Shown piece by piece: positions 24,735 through 33,968 of a stretch of 64,000 bases of DNA (within the stretch, counting starts at the first letter, position 1; each line of letters opens with the position of its first letter). Source of the DNA: Pseudomonas sp. PDM04 (GTDB lineage: Bacteria > Pseudomonadota > Gammaproteobacteria > Pseudomonadales > Pseudomonadaceae); contig NZ_JACVAI010000004.1 in NCBI RefSeq assembly GCF_014851765.1, positions 310,001 through 374,000 on the forward strand. The letters are read 5' to 3'. Both the position numbers and the translations under genes were made by a program. The notes under the pieces were generated by a model. It was given only the letters and a program-made list of their open reading frames with translations, was not told the origin of the DNA and made no database searches.

Positions 24735-26099
24735 TTACAACAGCGGGATCGAGTAGCTGAGGATCAGGCGGTTTTCGTCCTGGTCGCGCTGACCTGGGAT
24801 GCCACTGCGCCACGAAGCGTTTTTCCACATGAAGCCAACGTTTTTCAGCGGACCTTCTGGCACAACGTAAGCAACAGTCAGGTCACGTTCCCACTCACTG
24901 TTGTTGTTGCCCGCAGGCACAGTAGCGCTCTGACGGTTAGTATCGATGTCGCTACCACGCAGGTAAACCATACCGGCTGTCAGGCCAGGAACGCCAACCT
25001 TGGCGAAGTCATACGAGTAGCGAGCCTGCCAGGTTTTCTCGCCGGCACGGTTGAACTTCTGGATCTGCATGTCGGTGATGGTGTAGTTCGAAGAACCGTC
25101 ACCCTGATTCAGCCAAGGGAAGTCGCTGCTGCCGTTGCTGACCTGGTAGCCGCCACCGAAGGTGTGACCGGCAACGGTGTACAGGAACAGGCCGCTGTAC
25201 AGGTTGTTGTCGACCTTGCCTTTGCCGGTGCCAGTGCTGCTGTAGTTACCGGTGCTGTAGTACAGCGGGTCGTGACCGTTTGCGCCGTCATCCGAGCTGT
25301 TGAAGTAACGGAAATCGGACTTCAGCACGCCTGGACCGATTGCCCAGTTGTGTACCAGACCCAGGAAGTGCTGCTTGTAGAAGTCTTCCAGGTTGCCGTA
25401 GTAGTACTGGGCGGTCAGATCCTTGGTGATCTTGTAGTCGCCACCGGCGTAGATGAACTTGTTGCTATCGCGACCACTCGCGCTGCGGGCGTTGGCACCA
25501 GCGATGCTCATTTGCTCGTTGTTGCTGGAGTTACGACCTTTCACGGCTTCGATCTGACCGCCCACCAGGGTCAGGTCCTTGATGTCGCCGGAAGTGATCT
25601 GGCCACCCTGCCAGGTTTGTGGCAGCAGACGACCGTCGTTGGTCACGATCACCGGGTTCTTCGGCTGCAGGGTACCCAGCTTCAGTTCGGTCTGGGAGAT
25701 CTTGGCTTTGGCAGTCAGGCCCAGGCTGGAGAAGTTATCAACCGCTTCGCCGTTGGATTTGCTTGGGAAAACGGTGCCGCCGTAGGAGCCATAGCTCGTC
25801 GCGGAAGCAGCAGTGCCACCGTTGGTGCCGCCGCCCGAATCCAGACGTACGCCCAACAGGCCAATGGCGTCGATACCGAAGCCTACGGTGCCCTGGGTGT
25901 AGCCGGAGGTGAAACGCAGATCGAAGCCTTGGCCCCACTCTTCGTTCTTGTTCGCGCCAGTGCCGTTGCGGTTATCGGTGTTGATGTAGAAGTTACGCAG
26001 GCCCAGAGTGGCCTTGCTGTCTTCGATGAAACCGGCGGCGCCTGCCTGCTGCGCCAAAACCCCTACGGCCACAGCCAGGGCCAAGGTGGACTTGTTCAT
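24735..26099 (-). CDS. oprE: OprD-family outer membrane porin, OprE-like
   Basis: This 454-residue protein has a 21-residue signal peptide (ending QQAGA-AGFIEDSKATL) and the OprD-family start GFIEDSKATLGLRNFYINTD. It has alternating amphipathic beta strands for an 18-stranded barrel and a C-terminal strand ending SYSIPLL. The order oprE-lsfA-ssu is, from memory, the same as P. putida PP_0234-PP_0241, which supports OprE rather than another OprD paralogue. The substrate is unknown; proximity suggests sulfonate or amine entry, but this is inference. GAGGAGCG is a good ribosome site. Confidence 0.82.
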   Translation of the reverse strand: MNKSTLALAVAVGVLAQQAGAAGFIEDSKATLGLRNFYINTDNRNGTGANKNEEWGQGFDLRFTSGYTQGTVGFGIDAIGLLGVRLDSGGGTNGGTAASATSYGSYGGTVFPSKSNGEAVDNFSSLGLTAKAKISQTELKLGTLQPKNPVIVTNDGRLLPQTWQGGQITSGDIKDLTLVGGQIEAVKGRNSSNNEQMSIAGANARSASGRDSNKFIYAGGDYKITKDLTAQYYYGNLEDFYKQHFLGLVHNWAIGPGVLKSDFRYFNSSDDGANGHDPLYYSTGNYSSTGTGKGKVDNNLYSGLFLYTVAGHTFGGGYQVSNGSSDFPWLNQGDGSSNYTITDMQIQKFNRAGEKTWQARYSYDFAKVGVPGLTAGMVYLRGSDIDTNRQSATVPAGNNNSEWERDLTVAYVVPEGPLKNVGFMWKNASWRSGIPGQRDQDENRLILSYSIPLL

Positions 26100-26640
26100 T
26101 GTTTCGCTCCTCTCGTTTCTAATTCTTGTGTTCCTGGTCCTGGGTCGTGCGCCCGGGATCCTAAGATGCGCGATTAGCGCCGTACCGTGACCGATAAGTC
26201 AATCGTAACCACATATGTCTACGACCAAGGTCTAATCGCCGTGATGTTGGTCCTTTCAGGGTAATGACTTTTTCATAAACCCAAAAAGAATTGTTTCATC
26301 AGTTTTCATATCGTTCAGGAATATGACTTTGTGCGCTTTGCCTGAACCGGACACAGCATATCGGCACCCAAGCTAATCTCTAAATAGTATTTGTCGGACT
26401 TTTCTTAGATCGATTGGCTTTTGATCCGTACGTTTAACGTCAACCCCTATCGAAAAGGCGACGCGATCATGGCGAAGCGCGCATGATCCACAGCGAATGT
26501 TACAGTTTGTGTATCGGTTGAATTTTTGTTTGGGCCCCGGCACGTCCGCCCATCGGCGCACTTTACGAGAAAACGATTGGCGAAAAATTGATCAACGTCG
26601 TTTCCGTGTCGATCCGCAAGGAGTAATCCGCAATGTTGGG
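26100..26640. promoter_or_regulatory. Long upstream region of oprE
   Basis: About 540 bases without a credible gene; with the REP cluster the gap reaches argA at 26825. The part next to oprE is its leader and promoter on the minus strand. It contains an imperfect palindrome CATAT...ATATG (about 26307-26325) and an 8-base palindrome TTGATCAA near 26588. No full ANR/FNR box was seen. The plus strand near 26617 has a ribosome-site-like AAGGAG followed by a five-codon frame that I do not regard as a gene. Confidence 0.4.
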
Positions 26641-26652
26641 ACTGCCGTGAGC

Positions 26653-26811
26653 GGTGGGAGCCAGCCTGCTCGCGATGAGCCTGAGATCACACGGGGGTCA
26701 GGCGCCCGCCTTATCGTTGACGAACTTCGCGAGCAGGCTCGCTCCCACAGGAAGGCCCGGCGTCAGGTTGCCTGTGGGGACGCCTTCGCGGGCCAGCCCG
26801 CTTCCCCACAG
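26653..26811. repeat. Cluster of three REP elements
   Basis: REP copies at about 26653-26678, 26725-26750 and a diverged palindrome at 26771-26811 (CTGTGGGG...CCCCACAG ends) lie just downstream of argA. Confidence 0.82.
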
Positions 26812-26824
26812 GAATACCTTCGGC

Positions 26825-28123
26825 TCAGAGCGCTTTTTCGAAGATCTTCGAATTACGCTGATAGTTGTACAGCGACGCCCGTGCCGAGGGCAGGCGCTCG
26901 ACGCTGCTGGGCGCGAACCCGCGTTCGCGGAACCAGTGGGCCGTGCGTGTGGTGAGGACGAACAGCGTCTTCAAGCCCTGGGCCCGGGCGCGGGTCTCGA
27001 TGCGTTCGAGCAACTCATCGCCACGGCCACCATGGCGGTACTCCGGGTTCACCGCCAGGCATGCCAGCTCCCCGGCATCGGAATCGGCAATCTGATACAG
27101 CGCCGCGCAGGCGATGATCATGCCTTCGCGCTCGACCACGCTGAACTGCTCGATCTCGCGTTCCAGCACTTCACGCGAGCGACGCACCAGAATCCCCTGC
27201 TCTTCCAGCGGACTGATCAGGTCGAGCAATCCACCGACGTCTTCAATCGCCGCCTCGCGCACCACCTCGAATTGCTCTTGCGCCACCAGCGTGCCGCCAC
27301 CGTCACGGGTGAACAGCTCGGTCAACAGCGCGCCATCTTCGGCGTAACTGACGATATGGCTGCGCGCCACACCACCCCGGCAGGCCTCCGCCGCCGCATC
27401 CAGCAGCTCTGCCTGATAGTTGCTGCCCAGGCGTTGCAAATGCGCTGGCACTTGTTGCGGGCGCAGTTCACGGACCAGGCGACCGTTTTCATCGATCAAG
27501 CCCGGGTCGGCACCGAACAGCAGCAACTTGTCGGCCCCCAGGTCGATGGCCGCGCGGGTGGCGACGTCTTCGCAGGCCAGGTTGAAGGTTTCACCGGTCG
27601 GCGAGTAGCCCAGCGGCGACAACAGCACGATGGAGCGCTCGTCCAGCAGGCGATTGATACCCTTGCGGTCGACCCGACGCACTTCGCCGGTGTGGTGATA
27701 GTCGACGCCTTCGAGGACCCCGATCGGGCGGGCGGTCACCAGGTTGCCGCTGGCCACCCGAAGGCGCGAGCCCTGCATCGGCGACGACGCCATGTCCATC
27801 GACAGCCGCGCCTCGATGGCGATGCGCAGTTGGCCGACGGCATCGATCACACACTCTAGGGTCGCCGCATCGGTGATGCGCATGCCGTGGTGATAGTGCG
27901 GGGTCAGGCCGCGCGCGGCGAGGCGGGCTTCGATCTGCGGGCGGGAGCCGTGGACCAGCACCAGGCGCACGCCGAGGCTGTGCAACAGCACCAGGTCGTG
28001 GACGATATTGCCGAAGTTCGGGTGTTCGACACCGTCCCCGGGCAGCATGACGACAAAGGTGCAATCGCGGTGGGCGTTGATGTAAGGGGAAGCGTGGCGA
28101 AGCCAATTAACGTAGTCGGGCAT
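26825..28123 (-). CDS. argA: N-acetylglutamate synthase ArgA
   Basis: This 432-residue cytoplasmic enzyme acetylates glutamate with acetyl-CoA, the first step of arginine synthesis. It has an N-terminal amino-acid-kinase-like domain (about 1-290; LVLVHGSRPQIEARLA) that normally binds arginine for feedback inhibition, and a C-terminal GNAT domain (about 295-432; CLAVNPEYRHGGRGDELLERI is the acetyl-CoA loop). The start at 28123 (MPDYVNWLRHASPYINAHRD) is the usual start of Pseudomonas ArgA. argE lies upstream on the same strand, 168 bases away. Confidence 0.93.
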   Translation of the reverse strand: MPDYVNWLRHASPYINAHRDCTFVVMLPGDGVEHPNFGNIVHDLVLLHSLGVRLVLVHGSRPQIEARLAARGLTPHYHHGMRITDAATLECVIDAVGQLRIAIEARLSMDMASSPMQGSRLRVASGNLVTARPIGVLEGVDYHHTGEVRRVDRKGINRLLDERSIVLLSPLGYSPTGETFNLACEDVATRAAIDLGADKLLLFGADPGLIDENGRLVRELRPQQVPAHLQRLGSNYQAELLDAAAEACRGGVARSHIVSYAEDGALLTELFTRDGGGTLVAQEQFEVVREAAIEDVGGLLDLISPLEEQGILVRRSREVLEREIEQFSVVEREGMIIACAALYQIADSDAGELACLAVNPEYRHGGRGDELLERIETRARAQGLKTLFVLTTRTAHWFRERGFAPSSVERLPSARASLYNYQRNSKIFEKAL

Positions 28124-28291
28124 GAACCTGGGCCTGTAACAAAGAGCAGCCAAAAAAAGGGCGGAACGGAAAACGCACAGCGGGCTGATGGTTATCGTCG
28201 GAACAGGCTTGGCGACACGCGCGCTCTCCTCATGAATACGGGTTGGGACATCGGCAATTTACCGGGCAATTTGCCCCCACAGGGATTGCAT

Positions 28292-29461
28292 TCAACCGAC
28301 CGAGACTGATGTTTCGGCCGGCGTCAGGCAGTAATGCTCGATCAACTGACGTAATAGATGCACGGTAGGTTGCAAACGTGACATTTCGAGGTATTCCCCC
28401 GGTTGGTGTGCACAGGCAATGTCACCTGGGCCCAGTACCACGGTCTCGCAGCCAAGACGCTGAAGATAAGGTGCTTCGGTGCCGAATGCCACCGCTTCGG
28501 CGCGGTGGCCGGTCAGCTTTTCGGCGATCCTCACCAGTTCGGCATCCTCCGCCTGTTCGAAGGGTGGCACGGCGGGGAACAACGGCGCGTAGTCGATCTT
28601 GACCTGATGCCGCTCCGCCACCGGCTTGAGCCGCTGCAGAATTTCCCCGCGCAGAACCTGGGGGTCCATGCCCGGCAAGGGGCGCAGGTCGAACTCCAGC
28701 GAACACTGACCACAAATGCGATTGGGGTTATCGCCGCCATGGATGCAGCCGAAATTCAGGGTCGGCATCGGCACGCCGAACTGCGGATTGCGGAATTCAC
28801 GCTGCCACAGCAGGCGCAGGCCTCGCAGTTCGCCCATGGCATCGTGCATCGCTTCCAGGGCACTGTGACCCAGGCGAGGGTCCGAGGAATGCCCGCTCTG
28901 ACCGAGGATGTCGATGCGTTCCATCATGATGCCCTTGTGCATGCGGATCGGCCGCAGCCCGGTCGGCTCGCCGATCACCGCGGCGCGACCCAGCGGCCGC
29001 CCGGCTTCAGCCAGGGCTCGGGCACCGGACATCGAACTTTCTTCATCGCAGGTGGCCAGGATCAGCAGCGGTTGCTTGAACGGCTGGTCGAGCAGGGGTT
29101 TGACCGCTTCGATGGCGAGCGCGAAAAAACCTTTCATGTCGCAACTGCCCAGGCCGATCCAGCGCCCGTCGGCTTCGGTCAATTTCAATGGATCGGTTTG
29201 CCACAACGCGCCATCGAACGGCACCGTGTCGCTGTGCCCCGCCAGTACCAGGCCGCCGGGGCCGGACCCGTAACTGGCGAGCAGGTTGAACTTGCCCGGG
29301 CTGACCGGCTGGATGTCACAGGCAAACCCCAGATCGCTCAGCCACGCGGCCAGCAGGTCGATCACCGGACGATTGCTCTGATCGAGGCTGGCCTGGGTGC
29401 AACTGACCGAGGGCGTGGCAATCAGCGCAGCGAACTGATCTTTCATGGAAGGCAAAGGCAT
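28292..29461 (-). CDS. argE: Acetylornithine deacetylase ArgE
   Basis: This 389-residue M20-family dinuclear zinc amidohydrolase removes acetyl from N-acetylornithine. Metal and catalytic residues are visible: His76 and Asp78 in LAGHSDTVP, Asp108 in GSCDMKGF, Glu139-Glu140 in CDEESS, and a late His in ACAHQPGEYLEMS. The central dimerisation domain begins near HKGIMMERIDILGQSGHSS. The ATG at 29461 has GGAG nine bases upstream; an internal ATG five codons later is possible. The gene diverges from the CYTH-CHAD gene. Confidence 0.9.
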   Translation of the reverse strand: MPLPSMKDQFAALIATPSVSCTQASLDQSNRPVIDLLAAWLSDLGFACDIQPVSPGKFNLLASYGSGPGGLVLAGHSDTVPFDGALWQTDPLKLTEADGRWIGLGSCDMKGFFALAIEAVKPLLDQPFKQPLLILATCDEESSMSGARALAEAGRPLGRAAVIGEPTGLRPIRMHKGIMMERIDILGQSGHSSDPRLGHSALEAMHDAMGELRGLRLLWQREFRNPQFGVPMPTLNFGCIHGGDNPNRICGQCSLEFDLRPLPGMDPQVLRGEILQRLKPVAERHQVKIDYAPLFPAVPPFEQAEDAELVRIAEKLTGHRAEAVAFGTEAPYLQRLGCETVVLGPGDIACAHQPGEYLEMSRLQPTVHLLRQLIEHYCLTPAETSVSVG

Positions 29462-29617
29462 CGCTGACTCCGACTGGCGAATTGAGGTCCATCATAGAAC
29501 CATCCGGCGACAGGAATAAACCGTCGCCCGGCGGAGCAGGGTCGAGTCCTGTACACTGCACGACCTTGGCAGCCTCTCATTCCCCCGGCTGCGCTCCCGA
29601 TCCTGGATTTTCCGGCC

Positions 29618-30988
29618 ATGCAGAAAGAAACCGAAATCAAACTCCGCGTCAGCCGCGAAACCCTCGCCGCCCTGCGCGAGCACCCGCTCCTGAAAAAACG
29701 CAACAAAAATGGCTGGGAACGCCGTGAACTGATGAACCAGTACTTCGACACGCCCGAGCGCGACCTGGCCCGTGCCAAGGTGGCCCTGCGCCTGCGTCGC
29801 GACGGTGACGAGGTGATCCAGACCCTCAAGACACGTGGCCAGAGCGTCGCCGGCTTGTCGGAGCGCAACGAATACGATTGGAACCTGCCCAAAGCCAAGC
29901 TCGACGTGAAAAAACTCGACGGCGAATGCTGGCCGCAGCAACTGGCCGAGCTGGACAAGAAAACCCTGAAGCCGATCTTCACCACCGATTTCGTTCGCGA
30001 GCGAGCGGAAATCGCCTGGGGCCGTGGCAAGGCCAAAGTGGTCATCGAAGCCGCGCTGGACCTCGGCCATGTGGTGGTCGGCAAGCAGAAAGAAGAAATC
30101 TGCGAGCTGGAGCTCGAACTGCGCGAAGGCGAACCGCAGGCCCTGCTGGAACTGGCCGCCGAGCTGGCCGCCACCCTGCCGCTGATGCCATGTGACATCA
30201 GCAAGGCCGAGCGTGGCTATCGCCTGTACGACGCCAACAGCTACTCGCTGAGCCTGCCGGCGCCGCAGTTGACCGCCGAAACGGCGCTGGACGACGCGTT
30301 CGCCGCGCTGGGCTGGCACCTGCTGGGCAGCAGCCAGCGCCTGGCCGAACAGTACCGCTTCAATGGCCACTGGCGCCTGTTGCAGGACTGGGTCGAAAAC
30401 CTCGCCGAGTTGCGTGCATTGCTGAGCAGCCTGGGCCAGGCCGCACCGCGTCAATCCACCCACGACCTGCGCGTGGCGCTGGACGCATTGCTCGAAGACT
30501 GGCGCCCGCTGGTGCAAGTCGGCATCGACGACGAAGACGTGCGCAAGGCCGCGCCTGAACAGTTCCTCGAGGAACTGGAAGACCCGCGCTGGGGCCAGTT
30601 CTCCCTGAACGCGTCGCGCTGGCTGGTGGCCCGCACCTGGACCGCCGAACGCAACGTTCGTGGCAATCGCCAGGGTGCGGCGCAACTGGCCAGCTGGTTG
30701 CCGCGCCTGTTGGCTGAGGAAGCCACGTCGTTGCAATTGCAGCGCTACCAGCAACAACCGGAAGACCTGGCCGAGCAGTTGCCGCGCATCGAGCGTATCC
30801 AGGTCTGGCTGCACCATGCCCGGCAGGTGCTGGAGATTGCCGAGATGGATCGCCTGTACGGTGAGCTCAAGCAGCTCGCCCTGCTGGCCAGCGAGCCGAC
30901 GATCAGCGATGAGTTGCTCGATGCGCGCAAGCAGCAGGCGATTGCGGTGTACCAGAACCGTGCCTGGAAAATGCTGCTGCGCGGCTGA
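29618..30988 (+). CDS. ygiF: CYTH-CHAD domain protein, YgiF-like inorganic triphosphatase
   Basis: This 456-residue protein has an N-terminal CYTH tunnel domain (about 1-205) with the EXEXK-type motif ETEIKLRV at residues 4-11, then paired basic and acidic strands (ALRLRRDGDEVIQTLKTRG; EICELELELREGE). A helical CHAD domain (about 225-456) contains conserved His/Arg helices such as RYRFN, HDLRVALD and HHARQVLEIAE. E. coli YgiF hydrolyses inorganic tripolyphosphate, and CHAD domains bind polyphosphate. The architecture therefore suggests polyphosphate metabolism or localisation. Confidence 0.88.
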   Translation: MQKETEIKLRVSRETLAALREHPLLKKRNKNGWERRELMNQYFDTPERDLARAKVALRLRRDGDEVIQTLKTRGQSVAGLSERNEYDWNLPKAKLDVKKLDGECWPQQLAELDKKTLKPIFTTDFVRERAEIAWGRGKAKVVIEAALDLGHVVVGKQKEEICELELELREGEPQALLELAAELAATLPLMPCDISKAERGYRLYDANSYSLSLPAPQLTAETALDDAFAALGWHLLGSSQRLAEQYRFNGHWRLLQDWVENLAELRALLSSLGQAAPRQSTHDLRVALDALLEDWRPLVQVGIDDEDVRKAAPEQFLEELEDPRWGQFSLNASRWLVARTWTAERNVRGNRQGAAQLASWLPRLLAEEATSLQLQRYQQQPEDLAEQLPRIERIQVWLHHARQVLEIAEMDRLYGELKQLALLASEPTISDELLDARKQQAIAVYQNRAWKMLLRG

Positions 30989-30991
30989 TGT

Positions 30992-31080
30992 CCATCACGA
31001 GCAGGCTCGCTCCCACAGGATTGATACCGTCCGGTGTGGGAGCGGGCCCCGCGAAGAAGCCCGCGCATTCCCCACAAGCC
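30992..31080. repeat. REP pair, second copy diverged
   Basis: A REP at about 30992-31018 and a diverged inverted partner at about 31034-31080 (GTGGGAGCGGGCCCCGCGAA core) separate convergent genes. Confidence 0.8.
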
Positions 31081-31081
31081 C

Positions 31082-31558
31082 CTAGACCGGCAAGGCCGTG
31101 GTCGATTTGATCTCCGACAGCGCCACAATCGAATTCACTTCCTGGATTCCCGGCACCAGCGATAACTTCTCGAAGAAAAACCGCTCATACGCCTCGATGT
31201 CCGCCGCCACGATGCGCAGCATGAAATCCACCGCCCCCATCAGCACGTAGCACTCCAGCACTTCGGGAAAACCGCGAATCGCCTCGGTGAACTCGGTGAA
31301 ATTCGAACGTCCGTGGGCGTTGAGTTTGACCTGCGCGAAGATCTGGGTGTTGAGACCGATCTTCTTGCGGTCCAGCAAGGTCACCTGCCCGCGAATGATC
31401 CCCTCCTCCTTCATCCGCTGGATCCGCCGCCAGCACGGCGACTGCGAAAGCCCCACCTGTTCGGCAATCTGCGCGCTGGAGAGAGAAGCGTCTTCCTGCA
31501 ACAGGGCAAGAATCCTGCGGTCGTAGCCATCCAGCTCGCTTTGCATAAAAAAACCCAT
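31082..31558 (-). CDS. Lrp/AsnC-family transcriptional regulator
   Basis: This 158-residue regulator has an N-terminal winged HTH (about 5-60; LDGYDRRILALLQEDASLSS, IAEQVGLSQSPCWRRIQRM) and a C-terminal RAM/ACT-like effector domain (about 75-150; VLECYVLMGAVDFMLRIVA). Such regulators bind an amino acid. The start at 31558 gives a short MGFF prefix; MQSELDG at 31546 is an alternative but is preceded only by T residues. It is divergent from the small ACT-like gene at 31673, its likely target. The effector is unknown. Confidence 0.87.
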   Translation of the reverse strand: MGFFMQSELDGYDRRILALLQEDASLSSAQIAEQVGLSQSPCWRRIQRMKEEGIIRGQVTLLDRKKIGLNTQIFAQVKLNAHGRSNFTEFTEAIRGFPEVLECYVLMGAVDFMLRIVAADIEAYERFFFEKLSLVPGIQEVNSIVALSEIKSTTALPV

Positions 31559-31672
31559 GATCTCGTTAATGTTGGATTATCTGATTCGATATATCGCCGA
31601 TTAGTCCCATCATAGATAAGAAATACCCGGTCTCGAATGTAAAAATTCCTCCCGTGATTTTGGAGAACGACC
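31559..31672. promoter_or_regulatory. Divergent Lrp/ACT intergenic region with palindrome
   Basis: This AT-rich region holds the perfect 10-base palindrome CGATATATCG (31587-31596) inside a longer imperfect dyad (ATCTGATT...GCCGAT). It is a plausible binding site for the Lrp-type regulator controlling both genes. Confidence 0.4.
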
Positions 31673-32011
31673 ATGCCGCACCTGGAAGCCGTCAACACCG
31701 CCCCCGCCCGCACCGATGCCTGGAACGCCGGCAACGCCCACTGCTGCGTCCACTACCAGCTGCTGGGTGAAGCCGAGCCCGACCTGCTGTGCCGGGCGCT
31801 GAACCTGTTCGCGATGCAGTACCTGATTCCGCAACAGGTCAACGTGCAGCGCGGGGAACAAGGGCTGTCGCTCGAGATCGTCGTGGATGGGCTGAGTTGG
31901 CACCGTGCCCAGGTGATCGCGGAAAAAATGCGCAACCTGATCAGCGTCAGTTCGGTTGAGCTGCAAGGCGCTGATCCGCTGTGGGTTGAAGCGGCGCTCG
32001 CCACAGGCTGA
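31673..32011 (+). CDS. Small ACT-like domain protein (IlvM-like), function unknown
   Basis: This 112-residue cytoplasmic protein has a central and C-terminal part (about 42-95) reading like an ACT or ferredoxin-like fold: ALNLFAMQYLIPQQVNVQRG, LSLEIVVDGLSWHRAQVIAE and KMRNLISVSSVEL. The pattern of a strand, then Q-N-V, then hydrophobic strand, helix and LISV strand recalls the acetolactate synthase regulatory subunit IlvM. No catalytic subunit gene is adjacent. TTTTGGAG precedes the ATG. It diverges from an Lrp regulator, so amino-acid responsive expression is likely. The function is not assigned. Confidence 0.6.
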   Translation: MPHLEAVNTAPARTDAWNAGNAHCCVHYQLLGEAEPDLLCRALNLFAMQYLIPQQVNVQRGEQGLSLEIVVDGLSWHRAQVIAEKMRNLISVSSVELQGADPLWVEAALATG

Positions 32012-32101
32012 AAAGGTTCGATACGGCTTCGTCGGGTAGTGGCCCAACAGTCATCGGGCGCCCGACTATTCTTTGCGAACCGATGTTCACGAGGAGCCCG
32101 C

Positions 32102-33886
32102 ATGTCCGTTCAACTTGCCCTTCAGGACCGCTGGCTGGATCTCAACGATTTGCTGCGCGAACTGGTCGCCCAGGGTTTCATCAGCCAGGACTCGGCCGAG
32201 CACGCGCTCAATGCCCGCCGTCGTCATGCCGCCAATGGCCAGATGCATCCGCTGGAGTTCATCGCCAGCCAGCAGCTGGACGACCTCAGTCGCCCGGGCA
32301 AACACCTGGATCTGGAAAGCCTGACCCTGTGGCTGTCGCAACAGGCCGGCCAGCCTTACCTGCGGATCGACCCGCTGAAAATCAACGTCGCGGCGGTGAC
32401 CCCGCTGATGTCCTATGCCTTCGCCCAGCGCCACAGGATTCTCGCGGTGTCGATCGATCGCGATGCGGTGACCGTGGCCAGCGCCCAGCCTTACGTCAAG
32501 GGCTGGGAAGCCGACCTGACCCATGTGTTGAAGCTGCCCATCAAACGGGTGGTCGCCAACCCGGTGGACATCCAGCGCTTCAGCGTCGAGTTCTTCCGTC
32601 TGGCCAAATCGGTCAGCGGCGCGACCAGTGCCGACCAGCACAGCAACACCCTGGGCAACTTCGAACAACTGCTCAACCTCGGCGCCAGCGACCAGGAACC
32701 GGACGCCAACGACGCGCACATCGTCAACATCGTCGACTGGCTGTTCCAGTACGCCTTCCAGCAGCGCGCCAGTGATATCCACATCGAACCCCGGCGCGAG
32801 CAGGGCACGGTGCGTTTTCGCATCGACGGCGTGTTGCACAACGTCTATCAATTCCCGCCGCAGGTGACCATGGCCATTGTCAGCCGCCTCAAGAGCCTGG
32901 GGCGGATGAACGTCGCGGAAAAACGCAAACCCCAGGACGGCCGGGTGAAAACCAAGACGCCGGACGGCGGCGAAGTCGAGCTGCGGCTGTCGACGCTGCC
33001 AACGGCGTTCGGCGAGAAGATGGTCATGCGCATCTTCGACCCGGAAGTGCTGCTCAAGGATTTCGACCAGCTGGGTTTCTCCGCCGACGATTTGCGTCGC
33101 TGGCAGGACATGACTCGACAGCCCAACGGCATCATCCTGGTCACCGGCCCGACCGGTTCGGGCAAGACCACCACGCTCTACACCACCCTCAAGAAGCTGG
33201 CGACCCCGGAGGTCAACCTCTGCACCATCGAAGACCCGATCGAGATGGTCGAACCGGCGTTCAACCAGATGCAGGTGCAGCACAACATCGACCTGACGTT
33301 CGCCGCCGGGGTACGCGCGCTGATGCGGCAAGACCCGGACATCATCATGATCGGCGAGATCCGTGACCTGGAGACCGCCGAAATGGCGATCCAGGCCGCC
33401 CTCACCGGTCACCTGGTGCTCTCGACGCTGCACACCAACGACGCGCCCAGCGCCATCAGCCGCCTGCTGGAACTCGGCGTGCCGCATTACCTGATCAAGG
33501 CCACGGTGCTCGGGGTCATGGCCCAGCGCCTGGTGCGCACCCTGTGCCCGCACTGCAAGGCGCCACTGACCCTGGCCGAGGACGACTGGCAAACCCTCAC
33601 CCGGCCCTGGCAGGCACCGCTGCCGGGCAATGCCCAGCGCGCCATCGGCTGCCTGGAGTGCCGCGACACCGGTTATCGCGGTCGCGCCGGGGTCTACGAA
33701 ATCATGCAGCTCACCGACGGGCTCAAGGCGCTGATCAACCCCGACACCGATCTGCTGGCGATCCGACGCCAGGCCTTCAAGGAAGGCATGCGCAGTTTGC
33801 GGTTGTCGGGGGCACAGAAGGTCGCTGCGGGTTTGACGACCATCGAAGAAGTGTTGCGGGTCACGCCGCAAAGCGAACAAAAATGA
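32102..33886 (+). CDS. Orphan GspE/PilB-type secretion ATPase
   Basis: This 594-residue hexameric ATPase has an N-terminal MshEN-like domain (about 1-160) and a C-terminal motor domain. ASDIHIEPR is at about 223-231, Walker A GPTGSGKTT at 349-357, the Asp box TIEDPIEM near 378, Walker B DPDIIMIGEIRD near 410, the His box LSTLHTND follows, and a CXXC...CXXC zinc motif (CPHCK; CLECRDTGYRGR) is present. It is full length. No other type II secretion or pilus gene is nearby, so its partners must be encoded elsewhere. P. aeruginosa PA5210 occupies the same place. GAGGAG precedes the ATG. Confidence 0.85.
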   Translation: MSVQLALQDRWLDLNDLLRELVAQGFISQDSAEHALNARRRHAANGQMHPLEFIASQQLDDLSRPGKHLDLESLTLWLSQQAGQPYLRIDPLKINVAAVTPLMSYAFAQRHRILAVSIDRDAVTVASAQPYVKGWEADLTHVLKLPIKRVVANPVDIQRFSVEFFRLAKSVSGATSADQHSNTLGNFEQLLNLGASDQEPDANDAHIVNIVDWLFQYAFQQRASDIHIEPRREQGTVRFRIDGVLHNVYQFPPQVTMAIVSRLKSLGRMNVAEKRKPQDGRVKTKTPDGGEVELRLSTLPTAFGEKMVMRIFDPEVLLKDFDQLGFSADDLRRWQDMTRQPNGIILVTGPTGSGKTTTLYTTLKKLATPEVNLCTIEDPIEMVEPAFNQMQVQHNIDLTFAAGVRALMRQDPDIIMIGEIRDLETAEMAIQAALTGHLVLSTLHTNDAPSAISRLLELGVPHYLIKATVLGVMAQRLVRTLCPHCKAPLTLAEDDWQTLTRPWQAPLPGNAQRAIGCLECRDTGYRGRAGVYEIMQLTDGLKALINPDTDLLAIRRQAFKEGMRSLRLSGAQKVAAGLTTIEEVLRVTPQSEQK

Positions 33887-33968
33887 AACACGTTGCCGGC
33901 GGCAGCATGGAACTCCACCGGGGCGTTGACGATCCAACGCCGTAGATAACCCAGTGGAGTCACCCATC

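Noticed and set aside
26580..26600. ANR/FNR box upstream of oprE
   Set aside because: TTGATCAA is present but lacks the four-base spacer of the TTGAT-N4-ATCAA consensus, so anaerobic control cannot be claimed.
26633..26650. Five-codon frame MLGLP with an AAGGAG upstream
   Set aside because: Too short to support as a gene or leader peptide; no hairpin or downstream gene in the same direction uses it.
29492..30817. Long minus-strand frame opposite the CYTH-CHAD gene
   Set aside because: The plus-strand product has coherent CYTH and CHAD motifs; the opposite frame is Gln- and Gly-rich without a fold.
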